Source: Coprobacillus sp. CAG:698 (lineage in GTDB: Bacteria; Bacillota_I; Bacilli_A; ML615J-28; CAG-698). From it: a stretch of 45,438 nucleotides of DNA. The translations under genes and the position numbers were made by a program. Location: NCBI GenBank assembly GCA_000431235.1, contig HF988697.1, positions 1 to 45,438 on the forward strand, written 5' to 3'. Below the pieces are notes generated by a model. It did no database searches and was not told the origin of the DNA. It worked only from the letters and a program-made list of their open reading frames with translations. This document shows, piece after piece, positions 16,654 to 25,871 of this stretch; position 1 is the stretch's first letter, and the number at the start of each line of letters is the position of its first letter.

Positions 16654-17307
16654 TTATTCTATCTCCCATATAATTGTTACGTCTTCGTTTTTTGTTATAT
16701 CTTCTGGTTCTATATCGATACTATCAATTGCACACATTTTACTTGATAACATCATTCCTCTTTCAAATGGTTTTGAGCTAAAATCAAATTGTTTAGAACT
16801 AAAGTCAATTTTTAGTATTTTACCTAAACGCACTTGAGCACTTTCTGATAATATTTTTGCTTTTGCATATGCATCTTCGACTGCCAATTTTAAAAGTTCA
16901 TTCTTAGCTTCTTCAGGATTTTTTATAGTATATTCAAGATCAATTTGAACATTTTCTGTACTCTTTGATAAACTATATAAAACTTTTCCTAAAATCTTAT
17001 TATCAATATCAAATTTATAATTTAAATCTTGATTATATTTATATCCTTTTAATTGAGTTACATAATTTCCTTTATTGTCTCTTACTGATTCATAATCTGG
17101 TTTAATAGAATAGTATGTTGTTTTTAGTTCTTTTTTATCTAAACCAGCTTCTTCAAGAATTTGTTTAACTTCATTTACCTCTTCAACAGATTTTTTTATT
17201 GCTTCTTCATAACTTTCTAAGGTTTTACTTAGAGAAAGTTTCAAAAGAATTTGGTCAGGTTTAATTTTAAGCATTCCTTTACCTGTTATTTGTATTGTAC
17301 GACACAT
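16654..17307 (-). CDS. SIMPL-domain (DUF541) protein
   Basis: A 217-residue member of the SIMPL/DUF541 family. It opens with IQITGKGMLKIKPDQILLKLSL, the usual first strand (key residues GKG and KPDQ), continues through a GYKYNQDLNYKF strand, and has the conserved helix ELLKLAVEDAYAKAKILSESA. Most family members are exported; this one lacks a signal peptide and so seems cytoplasmic. Role unknown in bacteria; BP26-like channel-forming assemblies are known for the family. AAGGAGG precedes the start. Confidence 0.88.
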   Translation of the reverse strand: MCRTIQITGKGMLKIKPDQILLKLSLSKTLESYEEAIKKSVEEVNEVKQILEEAGLDKKELKTTYYSIKPDYESVRDNKGNYVTQLKGYKYNQDLNYKFDIDNKILGKVLYSLSKSTENVQIDLEYTIKNPEEAKNELLKLAVEDAYAKAKILSESAQVRLGKILKIDFSSKQFDFSSKPFERGMMLSSKMCAIDSIDIEPEDITKNEDVTIIWEIE

Positions 17308-17358
17308 ATAAACCTCCTTGTTATTTTTATTTTAGATAATAGTTTTAAAGCAAGTTTT

Positions 17359-17399
17359 ATAAAAAATTATACAATCAAATAAATTCAATTGTATAATTT
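17359..17399 (-). terminator. Terminator after flavin-reductase-like gene
   Basis: A perfect 12-bp stem, AAATTATACAAT/ATTGTATAATTT, around a 12-base loop, followed on the minus strand by a T-run. It lies 6 bp beyond the stop. Confidence 0.85.
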
Positions 17400-17404
17400 G
17401 CTTT

Positions 17405-18331
17405 TTATTTTTTCTGCTTTTCTTTAGATCTTTTATCATTAATTATTTTCATTTCTTTTGCTGTGATTAATGTACAGTTATTTTCCTTTGCCCACGAAAC
17501 ACATCCCTTTAAAACAAGTTTTAAGAAAGGTCTTGGAACTTTGACAAGCATTTGTAAAGCATCATCACTAAATTTAACAACATCATCAGCTCTATTTGCT
17601 GCGTACCTTACAGACGTTATATCAACTTCTCTTTCAGGAATAGGTTCTGGACTGGGAACTCTATAATTCGAGCACCAGAAATTTGTCGAGTCACGATAGC
17701 CCCAATTTGTAGGTAGAGGGCAGAAATTATGCTTATTCACACCATTTATAAGTGCATCATAATATTTATCTTTTAGTAATATACGATCAATCTTTAAAAT
17801 GAAATGTGCTCCATACTTTGATGTTATTCCATTAAAATTATGATATGGTCCTTGATATTCGTCTTTTACTTCTTCATTTTCGCAATTTTCTAATTCTTTA
17901 ACCCAAGAACATTCAAAAACTTGTACTGCTTCACTTATTATGAGAGGATATGTTTCTTGAGGATTTTCTTTTGCCATTTGTCCTTTTTCTAAATTAAACT
18001 TAAAATCTTTCATTTTTTCTTCAGGCGTATCACCTGGGAATCCTAAACGTACGTGTTCTTTAAAAGTTTTTTTACAATATTTCAAGAAATTTATTGTACA
18101 CTTACCATGTCTAAGCAATCCTCTTGCCGTATTAGATGTGTTTCGACATTCTAAAATCATTGCATAGAAATTCTTTCCTGCTATATAGTATGGAAAGCAT
18201 AAAGAATAGGCACCAAAACTTGTTTTATCACCTTTTTCATCAAGTGTTCCCACTAAACATAGTGGCATTGGAAAGAATGATGATGTTTGATAAAAATTAT
18301 CAACAATACGTATATTTTTAAATTCAGTCAT
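17405..18331 (-). CDS. Flavin reductase-like protein with PCP_red-like C-terminus
   Basis: A 308-residue protein. Residues ~10-200 fit the FMN-binding split-barrel flavin-reductase-like domain (PMPLCLVGTLDEKG, TSFGAYSLCF, NTSNTARGLLRHG). The last ~55 residues (DDALQMLVKVPRPFLKLVLKG, then ENNCTLITAKEM) match by eye the small PCP_red domain also found at the C-terminus of protochlorophyllide reductase subunits. It probably binds FMN and acts in an unknown redox reaction. AGGAGG precedes the start. The gene begins 12 bp after the original end of the S41 gene upstream, so the two were an operon. Confidence 0.8.
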   Translation of the reverse strand: MTEFKNIRIVDNFYQTSSFFPMPLCLVGTLDEKGDKTSFGAYSLCFPYYIAGKNFYAMILECRNTSNTARGLLRHGKCTINFLKYCKKTFKEHVRLGFPGDTPEEKMKDFKFNLEKGQMAKENPQETYPLIISEAVQVFECSWVKELENCENEEVKDEYQGPYHNFNGITSKYGAHFILKIDRILLKDKYYDALINGVNKHNFCPLPTNWGYRDSTNFWCSNYRVPSPEPIPEREVDITSVRYAANRADDVVKFSDDALQMLVKVPRPFLKLVLKGCVSWAKENNCTLITAKEMKIINDKRSKEKQKK

Positions 18332-18343
18332 GTTTACCTCCTA

Positions 18344-19708
18344 TTATTTATTTGATAACATTTTTCTTATCTCTTTTAAGCTTCTTTCAAGGCACAAATC
18401 TTCGCCACTTTTTATACTCTCAATTGTTGGTTTAACTATTATATCAGGAGCGATTCCTTTATTTGTAAATTCTTCGTTATTAAGCAATAAACTATGGCGA
18501 GAACAAATTCGTACTTATCCACCACTTTTTAATTTATAACTAAGTGGTATACCAGTTGATCCATAACTATTATTTCCAATAAATACTGCTTTAGTATTAA
18601 ATCTCATCATATTTAGAAAATCCTCAGCAGCTGATGCAGTTCTTTCATTTAGCATCACCACAACAGGACCTTGTAATACATCAGGAACACCAGTGTACGA
18701 CTTAGAATCTTGTTTTTCAAAATATGTATGTTTACGAGTTTTATATAAACCTTCAGCAAACTCGGCATTATCAAAATAATATTTTAAATCACTATAATTA
18801 AAATCACAAACTTTTCTCTCTACAGCCCAGGCCATGTACGTTGACTTATTAACCGCCATTAACCAGTTATGCGATGGAAACTCTCTACCTATAAACATTG
18901 ACGCTACAGCAGCAGCATTAGATGATGAGCCTCCGTCATTATCTCTAACATCAACAATAAATGCTTTAGCAGATTTTAAGTAATTTATATGTTTATACAT
19001 ATCAAGTATCATAAAATCATTCATAAAGGTTTTTACAGTTAAAATAGCTATATCATCATCAGTGATTTCAATATAAAAATCATCAAATATGTATTGTTTC
19101 TTTAATTTAAACATTTCTTTATTTATAGGCTTAAATACCCAATTGGGATTAAACTTTTTTCGTTTAAGGTCAACTATATATTTCTTGCCACTTTCTTCAA
19201 GTTCTAAACTAACGACACTGTTTATTGGACCCATTGTTAGATAAAAGTTAATATCCTTATAACAACTATCAAATTTTTCATGCCACAAATAAGGGAAAAT
19301 GTTTTTTCTTATATAATCAATAGTAGGTTCTCCATTTATTCTATTAACCTTGCTAAATAGTTTTATTTTATCAGCAACATTTTTAGAACAATTAGTTATT
19401 ATTATTTCGTCATCAATATATTCTGTACATATCGGTAAAAATGAACAATATCTCTCATTATAAATTATTTCATCGGGAAACATTACTTGTGTATGTCCAT
19501 CTCGTAACAAATTAACAAATCTTTGTAATTCTTGATAGTACTCAAACAAGTCATCAGTATTTAGAACTCTATTTAAAGTTTTCCTATATTCTTCATCCCA
19601 ATTCACAGTATCTTTCAGATAATCCCAAAAGGCAAAATTATATTTTGCTTCGCTCCAAATCAAAGATAATTCATAGATTTTTTGTTCATCACTTATTTTT
19701 TTCTCCAT
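18344..19708 (-). pseudogene. S41-family peptidase interrupted by in-frame TAA
   Basis: An S41 (tail-specific protease/IRBP-like) peptidase. The first 397 codons are open, with the RDGHTQV and DVRDNDGGSSSNAAAVAS blocks and the nucleophile motif TASAAEDF. The frame then meets TAA at 18515-18517 directly after SYKLKSGG. The same frame continues for 56 more codons to a TAA at 18344-18346, encoding VRICSRHSLL... NKGIAPDIIV, the normal S41 end. Hence a single nonsense change, not a frameshift. The catalytic Ser is before the stop, but the last core strand is lost. No signal peptide. Could also be a sequencing error. Confidence 0.85.
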
Positions 19709-19748
19709 GCAATCTCCTTACCGACTTAAAAGCCATTATATAACTTAA

Positions 19749-19777
19749 ATTATAAACTATCCCATGCTTTAAGTCAA
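19749..19777 (-). promoter_or_regulatory. Promoter of S41 gene
   Basis: Minus-strand TTGACT (19772-19777), 17-bp spacer, TATAAT (19749-19754). The promoter remains near consensus although the gene is interrupted. Confidence 0.8.
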
Positions 19778-19785
19778 TACAAATA

Positions 19786-19816
19786 TTATAAAAAGGAAGC
19801 TTTTGACTTCCTTTTT
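19786..19816 (-). terminator. Terminator of FtsX/LolD-type operon
   Basis: AAAAAGGAAG (19790-19799) pairs with CTTCCTTTTT (19807-19816). The stem overlaps the stop codon of the permease gene. T-rich on both sides. Confidence 0.8.
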
Positions 19817-22103
19817 AGTCTATACCTTTTAATGATTCGACCATATTTATTTTTTTGTTTTTCCTGAATGTTATTAGACTAACTACGAACGACATTAGAA
19901 CTGTTAATATAATTGTTAGAATGTATGTTAATGCATTTACTACTATTTTCATTTCATATTCGCTAGCTAATTTTTCAACTAAATACTTAAGTGTAATAAC
20001 TCCAAATGGTATTCCAAGTAATACACCTATTGTAGCTATCCAAAGATTTTGACTTATAAGTAAATTACCTATTTTTTTATCTTTAAATCCAACTACTTTT
20101 AGTGTTGCCATTTCACGATATCTTTCCATATAGCTCATTATTCCTAAATTATAAAGAACAATTGCTCCAAGAATAAGAGCAGCAACCATTAATAATAATA
20201 CCATTACATTAAGCAAATTAGTAAATGTATCAAATGATTTAATTATGCTTGATTTACTTTGTGTACTTGTAATAATATTTGATGCTTCAATGTCTTTTTG
20301 ATTTGAATATATAACATTAATTTTATAATCATAGTTAATGCTTTCTGCATATTTTGTTGACATTATTACTGATTCACTCAAACTTCTAATTATCTTTGTA
20401 ACCTTGACTTTGTACTCTGTAGATGATTGATATGGAGAAAATTCAATATAATCATTTTCTTTAATATCATATTCTTCAGCTAATCTCTTGCTAATGTAAA
20501 CTTCGTTTTCTCCTAATTTTATTATTTTACCATCAAGATCAACAAATTTAACCATATCATGAGTAATGTTATATATTTCTAAGGGATATGTTTTGTCTTT
20601 AACTTTCACATTAGTAATTGAGGCAAAATCACCACTATATTTTTTTGCTTCCTCTATAGCATCTTCATTAGAAGTTTTTTCAGAAACGAACATTCTTGTT
20701 TCATAGTTAATAGCTTCATCATAGAACTTATCAACAAATTCATTCATTGTATCTTTCATACCTAATGAACCAATAACTAAAATAGTACAGCCAACAATTC
20801 CTATAAGAGTCATAAAACTTCTTGCTTTATGTCTCATTATATCACGGAGATTCCATCTTGTGCCAAATCCAAACTTAGACCATAGTTTTGTTTTTTCAAG
20901 TAACAATGATTTCATTTTCTTTGGGGTATAACTTCTTAATGCATCTGCAGTATTACCTTTAAGCATATTTTTAACTGACAAATAACCTACAAAAGTTAAT
21001 AGAACATTTATTAAAACTAGCAATAACCAACCAAACCATGGCATATATAAATGCCAATTTGGCATATCAATATATGTTCCCATTGCTCCATTAGGGTTCA
21101 TAATATAATAAGCAACAAAATATCCTATACCTATACCGAATATAGAGCCTAATATACCAATGAATGTTGAGAAGGAAGTATAATGAATTACAACCTTATA
21201 GTCTTTGAATCCTAATGCTTTTAAAATTCCTATTTGTGTTTTTTCATTAATTACTAATCTATGCATAGTAGTTATCATTGTTAGTATAGCTATTGCAAGA
21301 AATAGTACAGGCAAAACAGAGCACATTGTTTTTCCTTCTTCTATTTCTCCACTAGGTCCAGAATAAGATATAACATCATCTTTTGATAAAATTATAGTTG
21401 TTGAGCCTAATGCTTTATCAATTTTATCTGATAGTTCTTGTTTGCTTAAATTTGACTTTATATTTATTTGTGTATAATATTCCATTCCAATACATTTATC
21501 TAATGCTTTTGGAGTAATATAACCATAACCATGTGTATTATAATCGGGCATTAATTGCGTTTCATCAGGTAAACAAACTAAGTATTCACTTGATTTAATC
21601 AAACCAACAATTTTAAATTTAAATGTAAACATTTCATATTTAAGTGTTATGGCGTCTCCTACTTTAAGGTTATTCTTTAGAGCATACTTATCAGAAAGCC
21701 AAATACCTTCAGCTTCCTCCGTATTATATTCTTCACCAAAAGATTCTCCAGTTTCATTGTATAAAATAAATGATGATAGTTCCATATTTTCACTAACAGT
21801 AAGAGCTATTATTTTATCACTACCTTCAACTGATGTGTTAACCGATAAATATCTTGTAGCATTATCTACTCCACTTATAGCTTTAATTTTATCAAGGTCA
21901 TCTTTTGAAAATCCTTTGGCATTTATAATACGAAAATCAGCAAAATTAGTTTCTTCATAAAATGTATCTGTATTTACTTTTATACTATACCATTCCATAT
22001 TAAAACCAATAAATATACCTGTTCCAATGGCAATCATTATTACCATGGAAATGAATTGCGATTTATATTGTTTCAGTGTTCTCAGCAATTTTTTGAAAAG
22101 CAT
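19815..22103 (-). CDS. ABC transporter permease, FtsX/MacB type
   Basis: A 762-residue membrane protein: one N-terminal TM segment (MVIMIAIGTGIFIGF), a large extracytoplasmic region, then two FtsX-type permease blocks of three TM helices each, at ~260-385 and ~640-760, with a second TM/extracytoplasmic region between (GIVGCTILVIGSLG). This duplicated layout is that of macrolide-export/lipoprotein-release-like permeases of Gram-positives, whose cargo is often unknown. Start at 22103 (MLFKKLL) is preferred; a GTG eight codons upstream is possible. It begins right after the stop of its ATPase. Confidence 0.88.
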   Translation of the reverse strand: MLFKKLLRTLKQYKSQFISMVIMIAIGTGIFIGFNMEWYSIKVNTDTFYEETNFADFRIINAKGFSKDDLDKIKAISGVDNATRYLSVNTSVEGSDKIIALTVSENMELSSFILYNETGESFGEEYNTEEAEGIWLSDKYALKNNLKVGDAITLKYEMFTFKFKIVGLIKSSEYLVCLPDETQLMPDYNTHGYGYITPKALDKCIGMEYYTQINIKSNLSKQELSDKIDKALGSTTIILSKDDVISYSGPSGEIEEGKTMCSVLPVLFLAIAILTMITTMHRLVINEKTQIGILKALGFKDYKVVIHYTSFSTFIGILGSIFGIGIGYFVAYYIMNPNGAMGTYIDMPNWHLYMPWFGWLLLVLINVLLTFVGYLSVKNMLKGNTADALRSYTPKKMKSLLLEKTKLWSKFGFGTRWNLRDIMRHKARSFMTLIGIVGCTILVIGSLGMKDTMNEFVDKFYDEAINYETRMFVSEKTSNEDAIEEAKKYSGDFASITNVKVKDKTYPLEIYNITHDMVKFVDLDGKIIKLGENEVYISKRLAEEYDIKENDYIEFSPYQSSTEYKVKVTKIIRSLSESVIMSTKYAESINYDYKINVIYSNQKDIEASNIITSTQSKSSIIKSFDTFTNLLNVMVLLLMVAALILGAIVLYNLGIMSYMERYREMATLKVVGFKDKKIGNLLISQNLWIATIGVLLGIPFGVITLKYLVEKLASEYEMKIVVNALTYILTIILTVLMSFVVSLITFRKNKKINMVESLKGID

Positions 22104-22104
22104 A

Positions 22105-22806
22105 TTACCACTCAACTTCCTCAACACTCATAGGTGTTTTATTAGCTTCATACGATTTTATTTTTCCATTTTTAACTCTTATAATTGTGTCAGCAATTTT
22201 AGCAATATTTTGATTGTGTGTTACAACAACAACTGTTTTACCGTAATTTGCACACATAGATTTAAGTAATCTCAATACCATCACCCCAGTTTGTGAATCT
22301 AGTGCTCCAGTTGGTTCATCACATAATACTATTTGTGGGTTTTTAGCTAATGCTCTAGCAATTGAAACTCTTTGTTGTTCTCCACCTGATAACTCAGAAG
22401 GGAAATTATTTATATGATCTAATAAACCAACTTCATTAAGCATTGTTTTAGCATCTAAATAATCTTTTGATATTTCATTAACTAATGATACATTTTCTAA
22501 GACTGTTAATGTTGGAATTAAATTATAGAATTGAAAAATAAATCCAACTTTCATGGCTCTATATTCAGCAAGCTGATTACTGTTTAGCTTTGAAATATCT
22601 GTACCATCAACAATAATCTTACCTTTCGTTGGAACATCTAGTCCACCTAATAAATTTAATAAAGTAGATTTCCCTGCACCACTAGGTCCCAAAATTACTA
22701 TAAATTGTCCCTTCTCTAAAGTTAAATCAACTTCATCAAGGGCCTTTAGAACATGATCTCCTGTTTCATATATTTTACTTACATTTTCAAATTTTACGAT
22801 TTCCAT
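22105..22806 (-). CDS. ABC transporter ATPase, LolD/MacB type
   Basis: A 233-residue ABC ATPase: Walker A GPSGAGKS (~40-47), Q-loop region GFIFQFYNLIPTLTVLENV typical of the LolD/MacB class (key residues FQFYNLIPTLTV), signature LSGGEQQRVSIARA, Walker B IVLCDEPTGALD. It drives the FtsX-type permease encoded next. AAAGGAA precedes the start. No clear own promoter; it follows the feo terminator closely. Confidence 0.92.
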   Translation of the reverse strand: MEIVKFENVSKIYETGDHVLKALDEVDLTLEKGQFIVILGPSGAGKSTLLNLLGGLDVPTKGKIIVDGTDISKLNSNQLAEYRAMKVGFIFQFYNLIPTLTVLENVSLVNEISKDYLDAKTMLNEVGLLDHINNFPSELSGGEQQRVSIARALAKNPQIVLCDEPTGALDSQTGVMVLRLLKSMCANYGKTVVVVTHNQNIAKIADTIIRVKNGKIKSYEANKTPMSVEEVEW

Positions 22807-22817
22807 TTTAATTCCTT

Positions 22818-22856
22818 TCCAAAATAAAAGACTTACGAATTTATCTTTATCGTAAG
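22818..22856 (-). terminator. Terminator of feo operon
   Basis: CTTACGA (22832-22838) pairs with TCGTAAG (22850-22856); minus-strand tail is T-rich. It lies 13 bp past the small Cys-rich gene. Confidence 0.65.
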
Positions 22857-22868
22857 CCTTCTTCTTTT

Positions 22869-23039
22869 TTATTTGTTGTCTTTTGTGGGTATTTTACAAC
22901 ATTTTTCACGAAGAGGGCAACAACAGCATCTCGAATTGCATTTTGTTACTCCCTTTTTTTTGCCTATAAATCTTAATATAAATGGCATGAAAACTAGGCC
23001 AACAGCGACAACAGCAATTATCGGTTCAAACCATTTCAT
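22869..23039 (-). CDS. FeoB-associated Cys-rich membrane protein
   Basis: A 56-residue protein. Residues ~5-25 form one hydrophobic helix (IIAVVAVGLVFMPFILRF), followed by a basic GKKKG and a cysteine cluster, KCNSRCCCCPLREKCC, with seven Cys in 15 residues. This matches the small FeoB-associated Cys-rich membrane proteins found after feoB in Bacillota, thought to assist ferrous iron transport or sense iron at the membrane. AAGGAG precedes the start at 23039. It begins 18 bp after the feoB stop, and a terminator follows. Confidence 0.88.
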   Translation of the reverse strand: MKWFEPIIAVVAVGLVFMPFILRFIGKKKGVTKCNSRCCCCPLREKCCKIPTKDNK

Positions 23040-23057
23040 ATTAACTATCTCCTTTTT

Positions 23058-25322
23058 CTAATTATTTTTTGCTAATGATTTATTTTTAATTCTTTTACTT
23101 ACAGTTATTCCAGCAAATACGATACCAGCAATTAAAGCTAAAATTACAAGTAATCCCGCAATCCATGAAGCTTCACATAAAGCACCTAACCAGTAAATTA
23201 CTAATGAAATGACATATGATGCACCTAACCACCATGCAATTGTGATTAAGAATCCACGTTTACTACTTTCAGATTTAGCAGTAGCAACAGCTGCAAAACA
23301 TGGAAGAGTAAATAAGTTGTATGCAGCAAATGAATAAATTGCAGCATTAGATAAACCAATTGTTCCTTCTTCTAATCCTAAAGTAGCCATTGTAGCAACA
23401 ACATCTTCTTTAGCGATTAAACCAGTTATAGAAGCAACAGAATATTTCCATCCTTCACTTCCCATAGCCCATCCTAGAGGATAGAATATAACTTTTAATA
23501 CTCTACCTAAATCAGCTAACATACTTTCATCGATACTGTCAACCATTCCTTTCCAGAATGCCCAACTAAAGCTTTGTAAGAACCAAATCAAAATGATTGA
23601 TGCAGTAATGATTGTTGATGCTTTGTATAAGAAATGTTTGAATTTTTCCCATAAGTGAGCAAGAAGATTTTTAACTTGTGGACGATGGTATGCAGGTAAT
23701 TCCATAATGAATGGAGGAACTTCATAATTCTTACTAAATAATTTTACAAAGATTGCACTTACTACAGCAATTACTATTCCTAATAAATAGATTGAGAATA
23801 CGAAAATATCACCTAAGAATTTTCCAGCTACAACTGTTGCAAGTAAAGCCCAAATAGGAGCTTTTGCACCACAGCTAAAGAATGGTGTAATTCTAATTGT
23901 CATATCTCTTTCACGTTGATCTTCTAGAGTCTTAGTTGCCATCATTGCAGGAACGCTACATCCAAATCCCATTAATAGTGGAATAAATGCTTTTCCTGAT
24001 AGACCAAATTTTCTAAATGCTCTATCCATGATAAATGCAACACGAGCCATATATCCTGAATCTTCAAGAATGGAAATAAATAAGAACAATAACAATACTT
24101 GAGGTATAAAACTAAAGATTGAATCAATACCAGTTAATAAACCATCAACTACTAAGCCAGTATACCATTTACCTTCAGGCATAAAACTATTGAATAAATC
24201 AATAATTGATCCTGTAACAAATCCCATCCAACTTTGAAGGAAGACACCTGGAGATGGAATAGATATTGCTACGCTACCTCCGTTTGCTAAGAATTCTTCA
24301 ACAGTTATTTTTGCTTCTTCGGCTGCTTCTTCAAGCAATCCTTCATATCCCATTCCTGTAAAGAAGTTAATCCAACCTTCATTTGTAATTTCTACTCCAA
24401 ACAAACTATTTAAGAATAGTAAATCTTCAGAGAAGACTAAGTGGAATACTACAAACATAATTACTAAGAAAATAGGTATACTCCAAATTCTATGAGTAAG
24501 TACTTTATCGATTTTATCTGACTTAGTTTCTTTTTCAACATTTTTAGGTTTAATAATTGAATTTTGGAAGTTTTCAGAAATAAATTTATATCTTTCATCA
24601 GCTACTAAAGCTTCAAAATCGCTATCAAATTCTTTTGTATCAACTTTTGATTTTAAGACATTTACTTCTTCAAGAATATCTTTATGCATTTCAACTTCGA
24701 TTTCATCGTTTTCAATTAATTTAATTGCGTGGAATAAAGGACTTTTAACTTTAGAAGAAAATCCTTCTTCCACAGTATCAATTAAATTAAGCAATTCTTT
24801 ATTTTGGATAAATGTTTCACCTTTACGGTTACTATTTTTTCTAGCAACTTCATAAGCTTTTTTCATTAATTCTTCTGTACCTTGACCTTTTAAAGCACTT
24901 ATTTCAACAACAGGTACATTAAGCTTTTTCTCTAAATCTTTTACTTTAATTTGTGTTCCACTTTGTTTTACTAAATCCATCATATTTAGTGCAACAATAA
25001 CTGGAACATCTATTTCTAATATTTGAGTTGTTAAATATAAATTTCTTTCAAGGTTTGTTGCATCAACGATATTTATAATACAATCTGGATTTTCATCAAT
25101 TATAAAGTTTCTTGATACTACTTCTTCAGGTGTATAAGGACTTAAAGAATAAATACCAGGTAAGTCAACAATGTCTACTTTTTCAGGTAATTTTTTATAA
25201 ACACCTTCTCTTTTATCTACTGTTACACCAGGCCAATTACCTACATGAGCAGTAGCTCCAGTTAATTCATTAAATAATGTTGTTTTTCCACAGTTAGGAT
25301 TTCCTGCTAGTGCGAATTTCAT
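23058..25322 (-). CDS. feoB: Ferrous iron transporter FeoB
   Basis: A 754-residue iron(II) transporter. An N-terminal G domain carries G1 GNPNCGKT (7-14), G3 DLPGIYSLS and G4 NMMD, then a GDI-like helical region. The polytopic membrane part has the two Cys-containing gate motifs, GFGCSVPAMMATKTL and FFSCGAKAPIWALL. An acidic helix-like segment of about 45 residues (around EGLLEEAAEEAKITVEEF) is found between the first TM and the next, apparently in an extracytoplasmic loop. It overlaps the feoA stop by one base (TAATG), with GGAGG upstream, so translation is coupled. Confidence 0.96.
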   Translation of the reverse strand: MKFALAGNPNCGKTTLFNELTGATAHVGNWPGVTVDKREGVYKKLPEKVDIVDLPGIYSLSPYTPEEVVSRNFIIDENPDCIINIVDATNLERNLYLTTQILEIDVPVIVALNMMDLVKQSGTQIKVKDLEKKLNVPVVEISALKGQGTEELMKKAYEVARKNSNRKGETFIQNKELLNLIDTVEEGFSSKVKSPLFHAIKLIENDEIEVEMHKDILEEVNVLKSKVDTKEFDSDFEALVADERYKFISENFQNSIIKPKNVEKETKSDKIDKVLTHRIWSIPIFLVIMFVVFHLVFSEDLLFLNSLFGVEITNEGWINFFTGMGYEGLLEEAAEEAKITVEEFLANGGSVAISIPSPGVFLQSWMGFVTGSIIDLFNSFMPEGKWYTGLVVDGLLTGIDSIFSFIPQVLLLFLFISILEDSGYMARVAFIMDRAFRKFGLSGKAFIPLLMGFGCSVPAMMATKTLEDQRERDMTIRITPFFSCGAKAPIWALLATVVAGKFLGDIFVFSIYLLGIVIAVVSAIFVKLFSKNYEVPPFIMELPAYHRPQVKNLLAHLWEKFKHFLYKASTIITASIILIWFLQSFSWAFWKGMVDSIDESMLADLGRVLKVIFYPLGWAMGSEGWKYSVASITGLIAKEDVVATMATLGLEEGTIGLSNAAIYSFAAYNLFTLPCFAAVATAKSESSKRGFLITIAWWLGASYVISLVIYWLGALCEASWIAGLLVILALIAGIVFAGITVSKRIKNKSLAKNN

Positions 25323-25555
25323 TATTTATTCACCTCCATTAGAACTTTATTAGCTTCATCTTTTCTTAATGTTAATTCATATCCACGTATTGTAACTTCA
25401 ATTGGATCTCCAAGAGGAGCTAATTTCTTTAAAACAATTTCAGTTCCTGGTGTTACACCCATATCAAATAATCTTCTTTTGATTTTTCCTTCAGCTTCAA
25501 TTTTCTTTACTTTTCCTTGTTCACCAACAATAAATGTGTTTAAATATTTTTCCAT
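25322..25555 (-). CDS. feoA: FeoA domain protein (feoB-proximal)
   Basis: A 77-residue SH3-like FeoA protein: RRLFDMGVTPGTEIVLKKLAPLGDPIEVTIRGYELTLRKDEA contains the family core (key residues MGVTPGT, PLGDP, RGYELTLR). FeoA binds FeoB and supports ferrous iron uptake. This copy retains all core residues; the second copy upstream is more divergent. AAAGGAAAAG precedes the start. Confidence 0.93.
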   Translation of the reverse strand: MEKYLNTFIVGEQGKVKKIEAEGKIKRRLFDMGVTPGTEIVLKKLAPLGDPIEVTIRGYELTLRKDEANKVLMEVNK

Positions 25556-25573
25556 TTTTATCTTTTCCTTTCT

Positions 25574-25789
25574 CTATGCAGCAACAATAATTTTCATAGC
25601 TGTTTCTTTATTTAATGCAAGTGTTGTTTCTAATATTTTAACAATAACATCTCTTTGAGAATTTGATATAACTTTAATTGTACTTCCAACATTAACGCCT
25701 AAATTCAATAAGTGTTTTTTTGTTTTCTCATCAACTAAGATTTTAGCAACCTTCAATTCAACATCAATTGGAGCAATAAATAGAGGCAT
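25574..25789 (-). CDS. Second FeoA domain protein
   Basis: A 71-residue FeoA-like protein (HLLNLGVNVGSTIKVISN, then IVKILETTLALNKETAMKIIV). It lacks the PLGDP and RGY residues of the neighbouring FeoA, so the two have diverged. Paired feoA genes before feoB are common in Bacillota. AGAAAGGAA precedes the start. It is the first gene behind the three DtxR-type palindromes. Confidence 0.88.
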   Translation of the reverse strand: MPLFIAPIDVELKVAKILVDEKTKKHLLNLGVNVGSTIKVISNSQRDVIVKILETTLALNKETAMKIIVAA

Positions 25790-25804
25790 AATTATTCCTT
25801 TCTA

Positions 25805-25820
25805 GTTAGCCTATGCTAAC
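25805..25820. promoter_or_regulatory. DtxR-type operator 1 (GTTAGC-N4-GCTAAC)
   Basis: A perfect 6-bp inverted repeat with spacer CTAT. It overlaps the region just before the first feoA ribosome site. Its half-site resembles the TTAGG/TTAGC halves of DtxR-family boxes. Confidence 0.75.
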
Positions 25821-25837
25821 CTATATCCATAAATATT

Positions 25838-25855
25838 AGTTAGCGTTTGCTAACT
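25838..25855. promoter_or_regulatory. DtxR-type operator 2
   Basis: AGTTAGC-GTTT-GCTAACT, a perfect 7-bp inverted repeat. Its centre is exactly 34 bp from both neighbouring sites. Confidence 0.8.
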
Positions 25856-25871
25856 TTTATAGTTTTATAAT

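Noticed and set aside
18330..18539. 69-codon plus-strand ORF at the S41/flavoprotein junction
   Set aside because: The opposite strand carries the clear S41 C-terminus in frame, and this ORF has no ribosome site.
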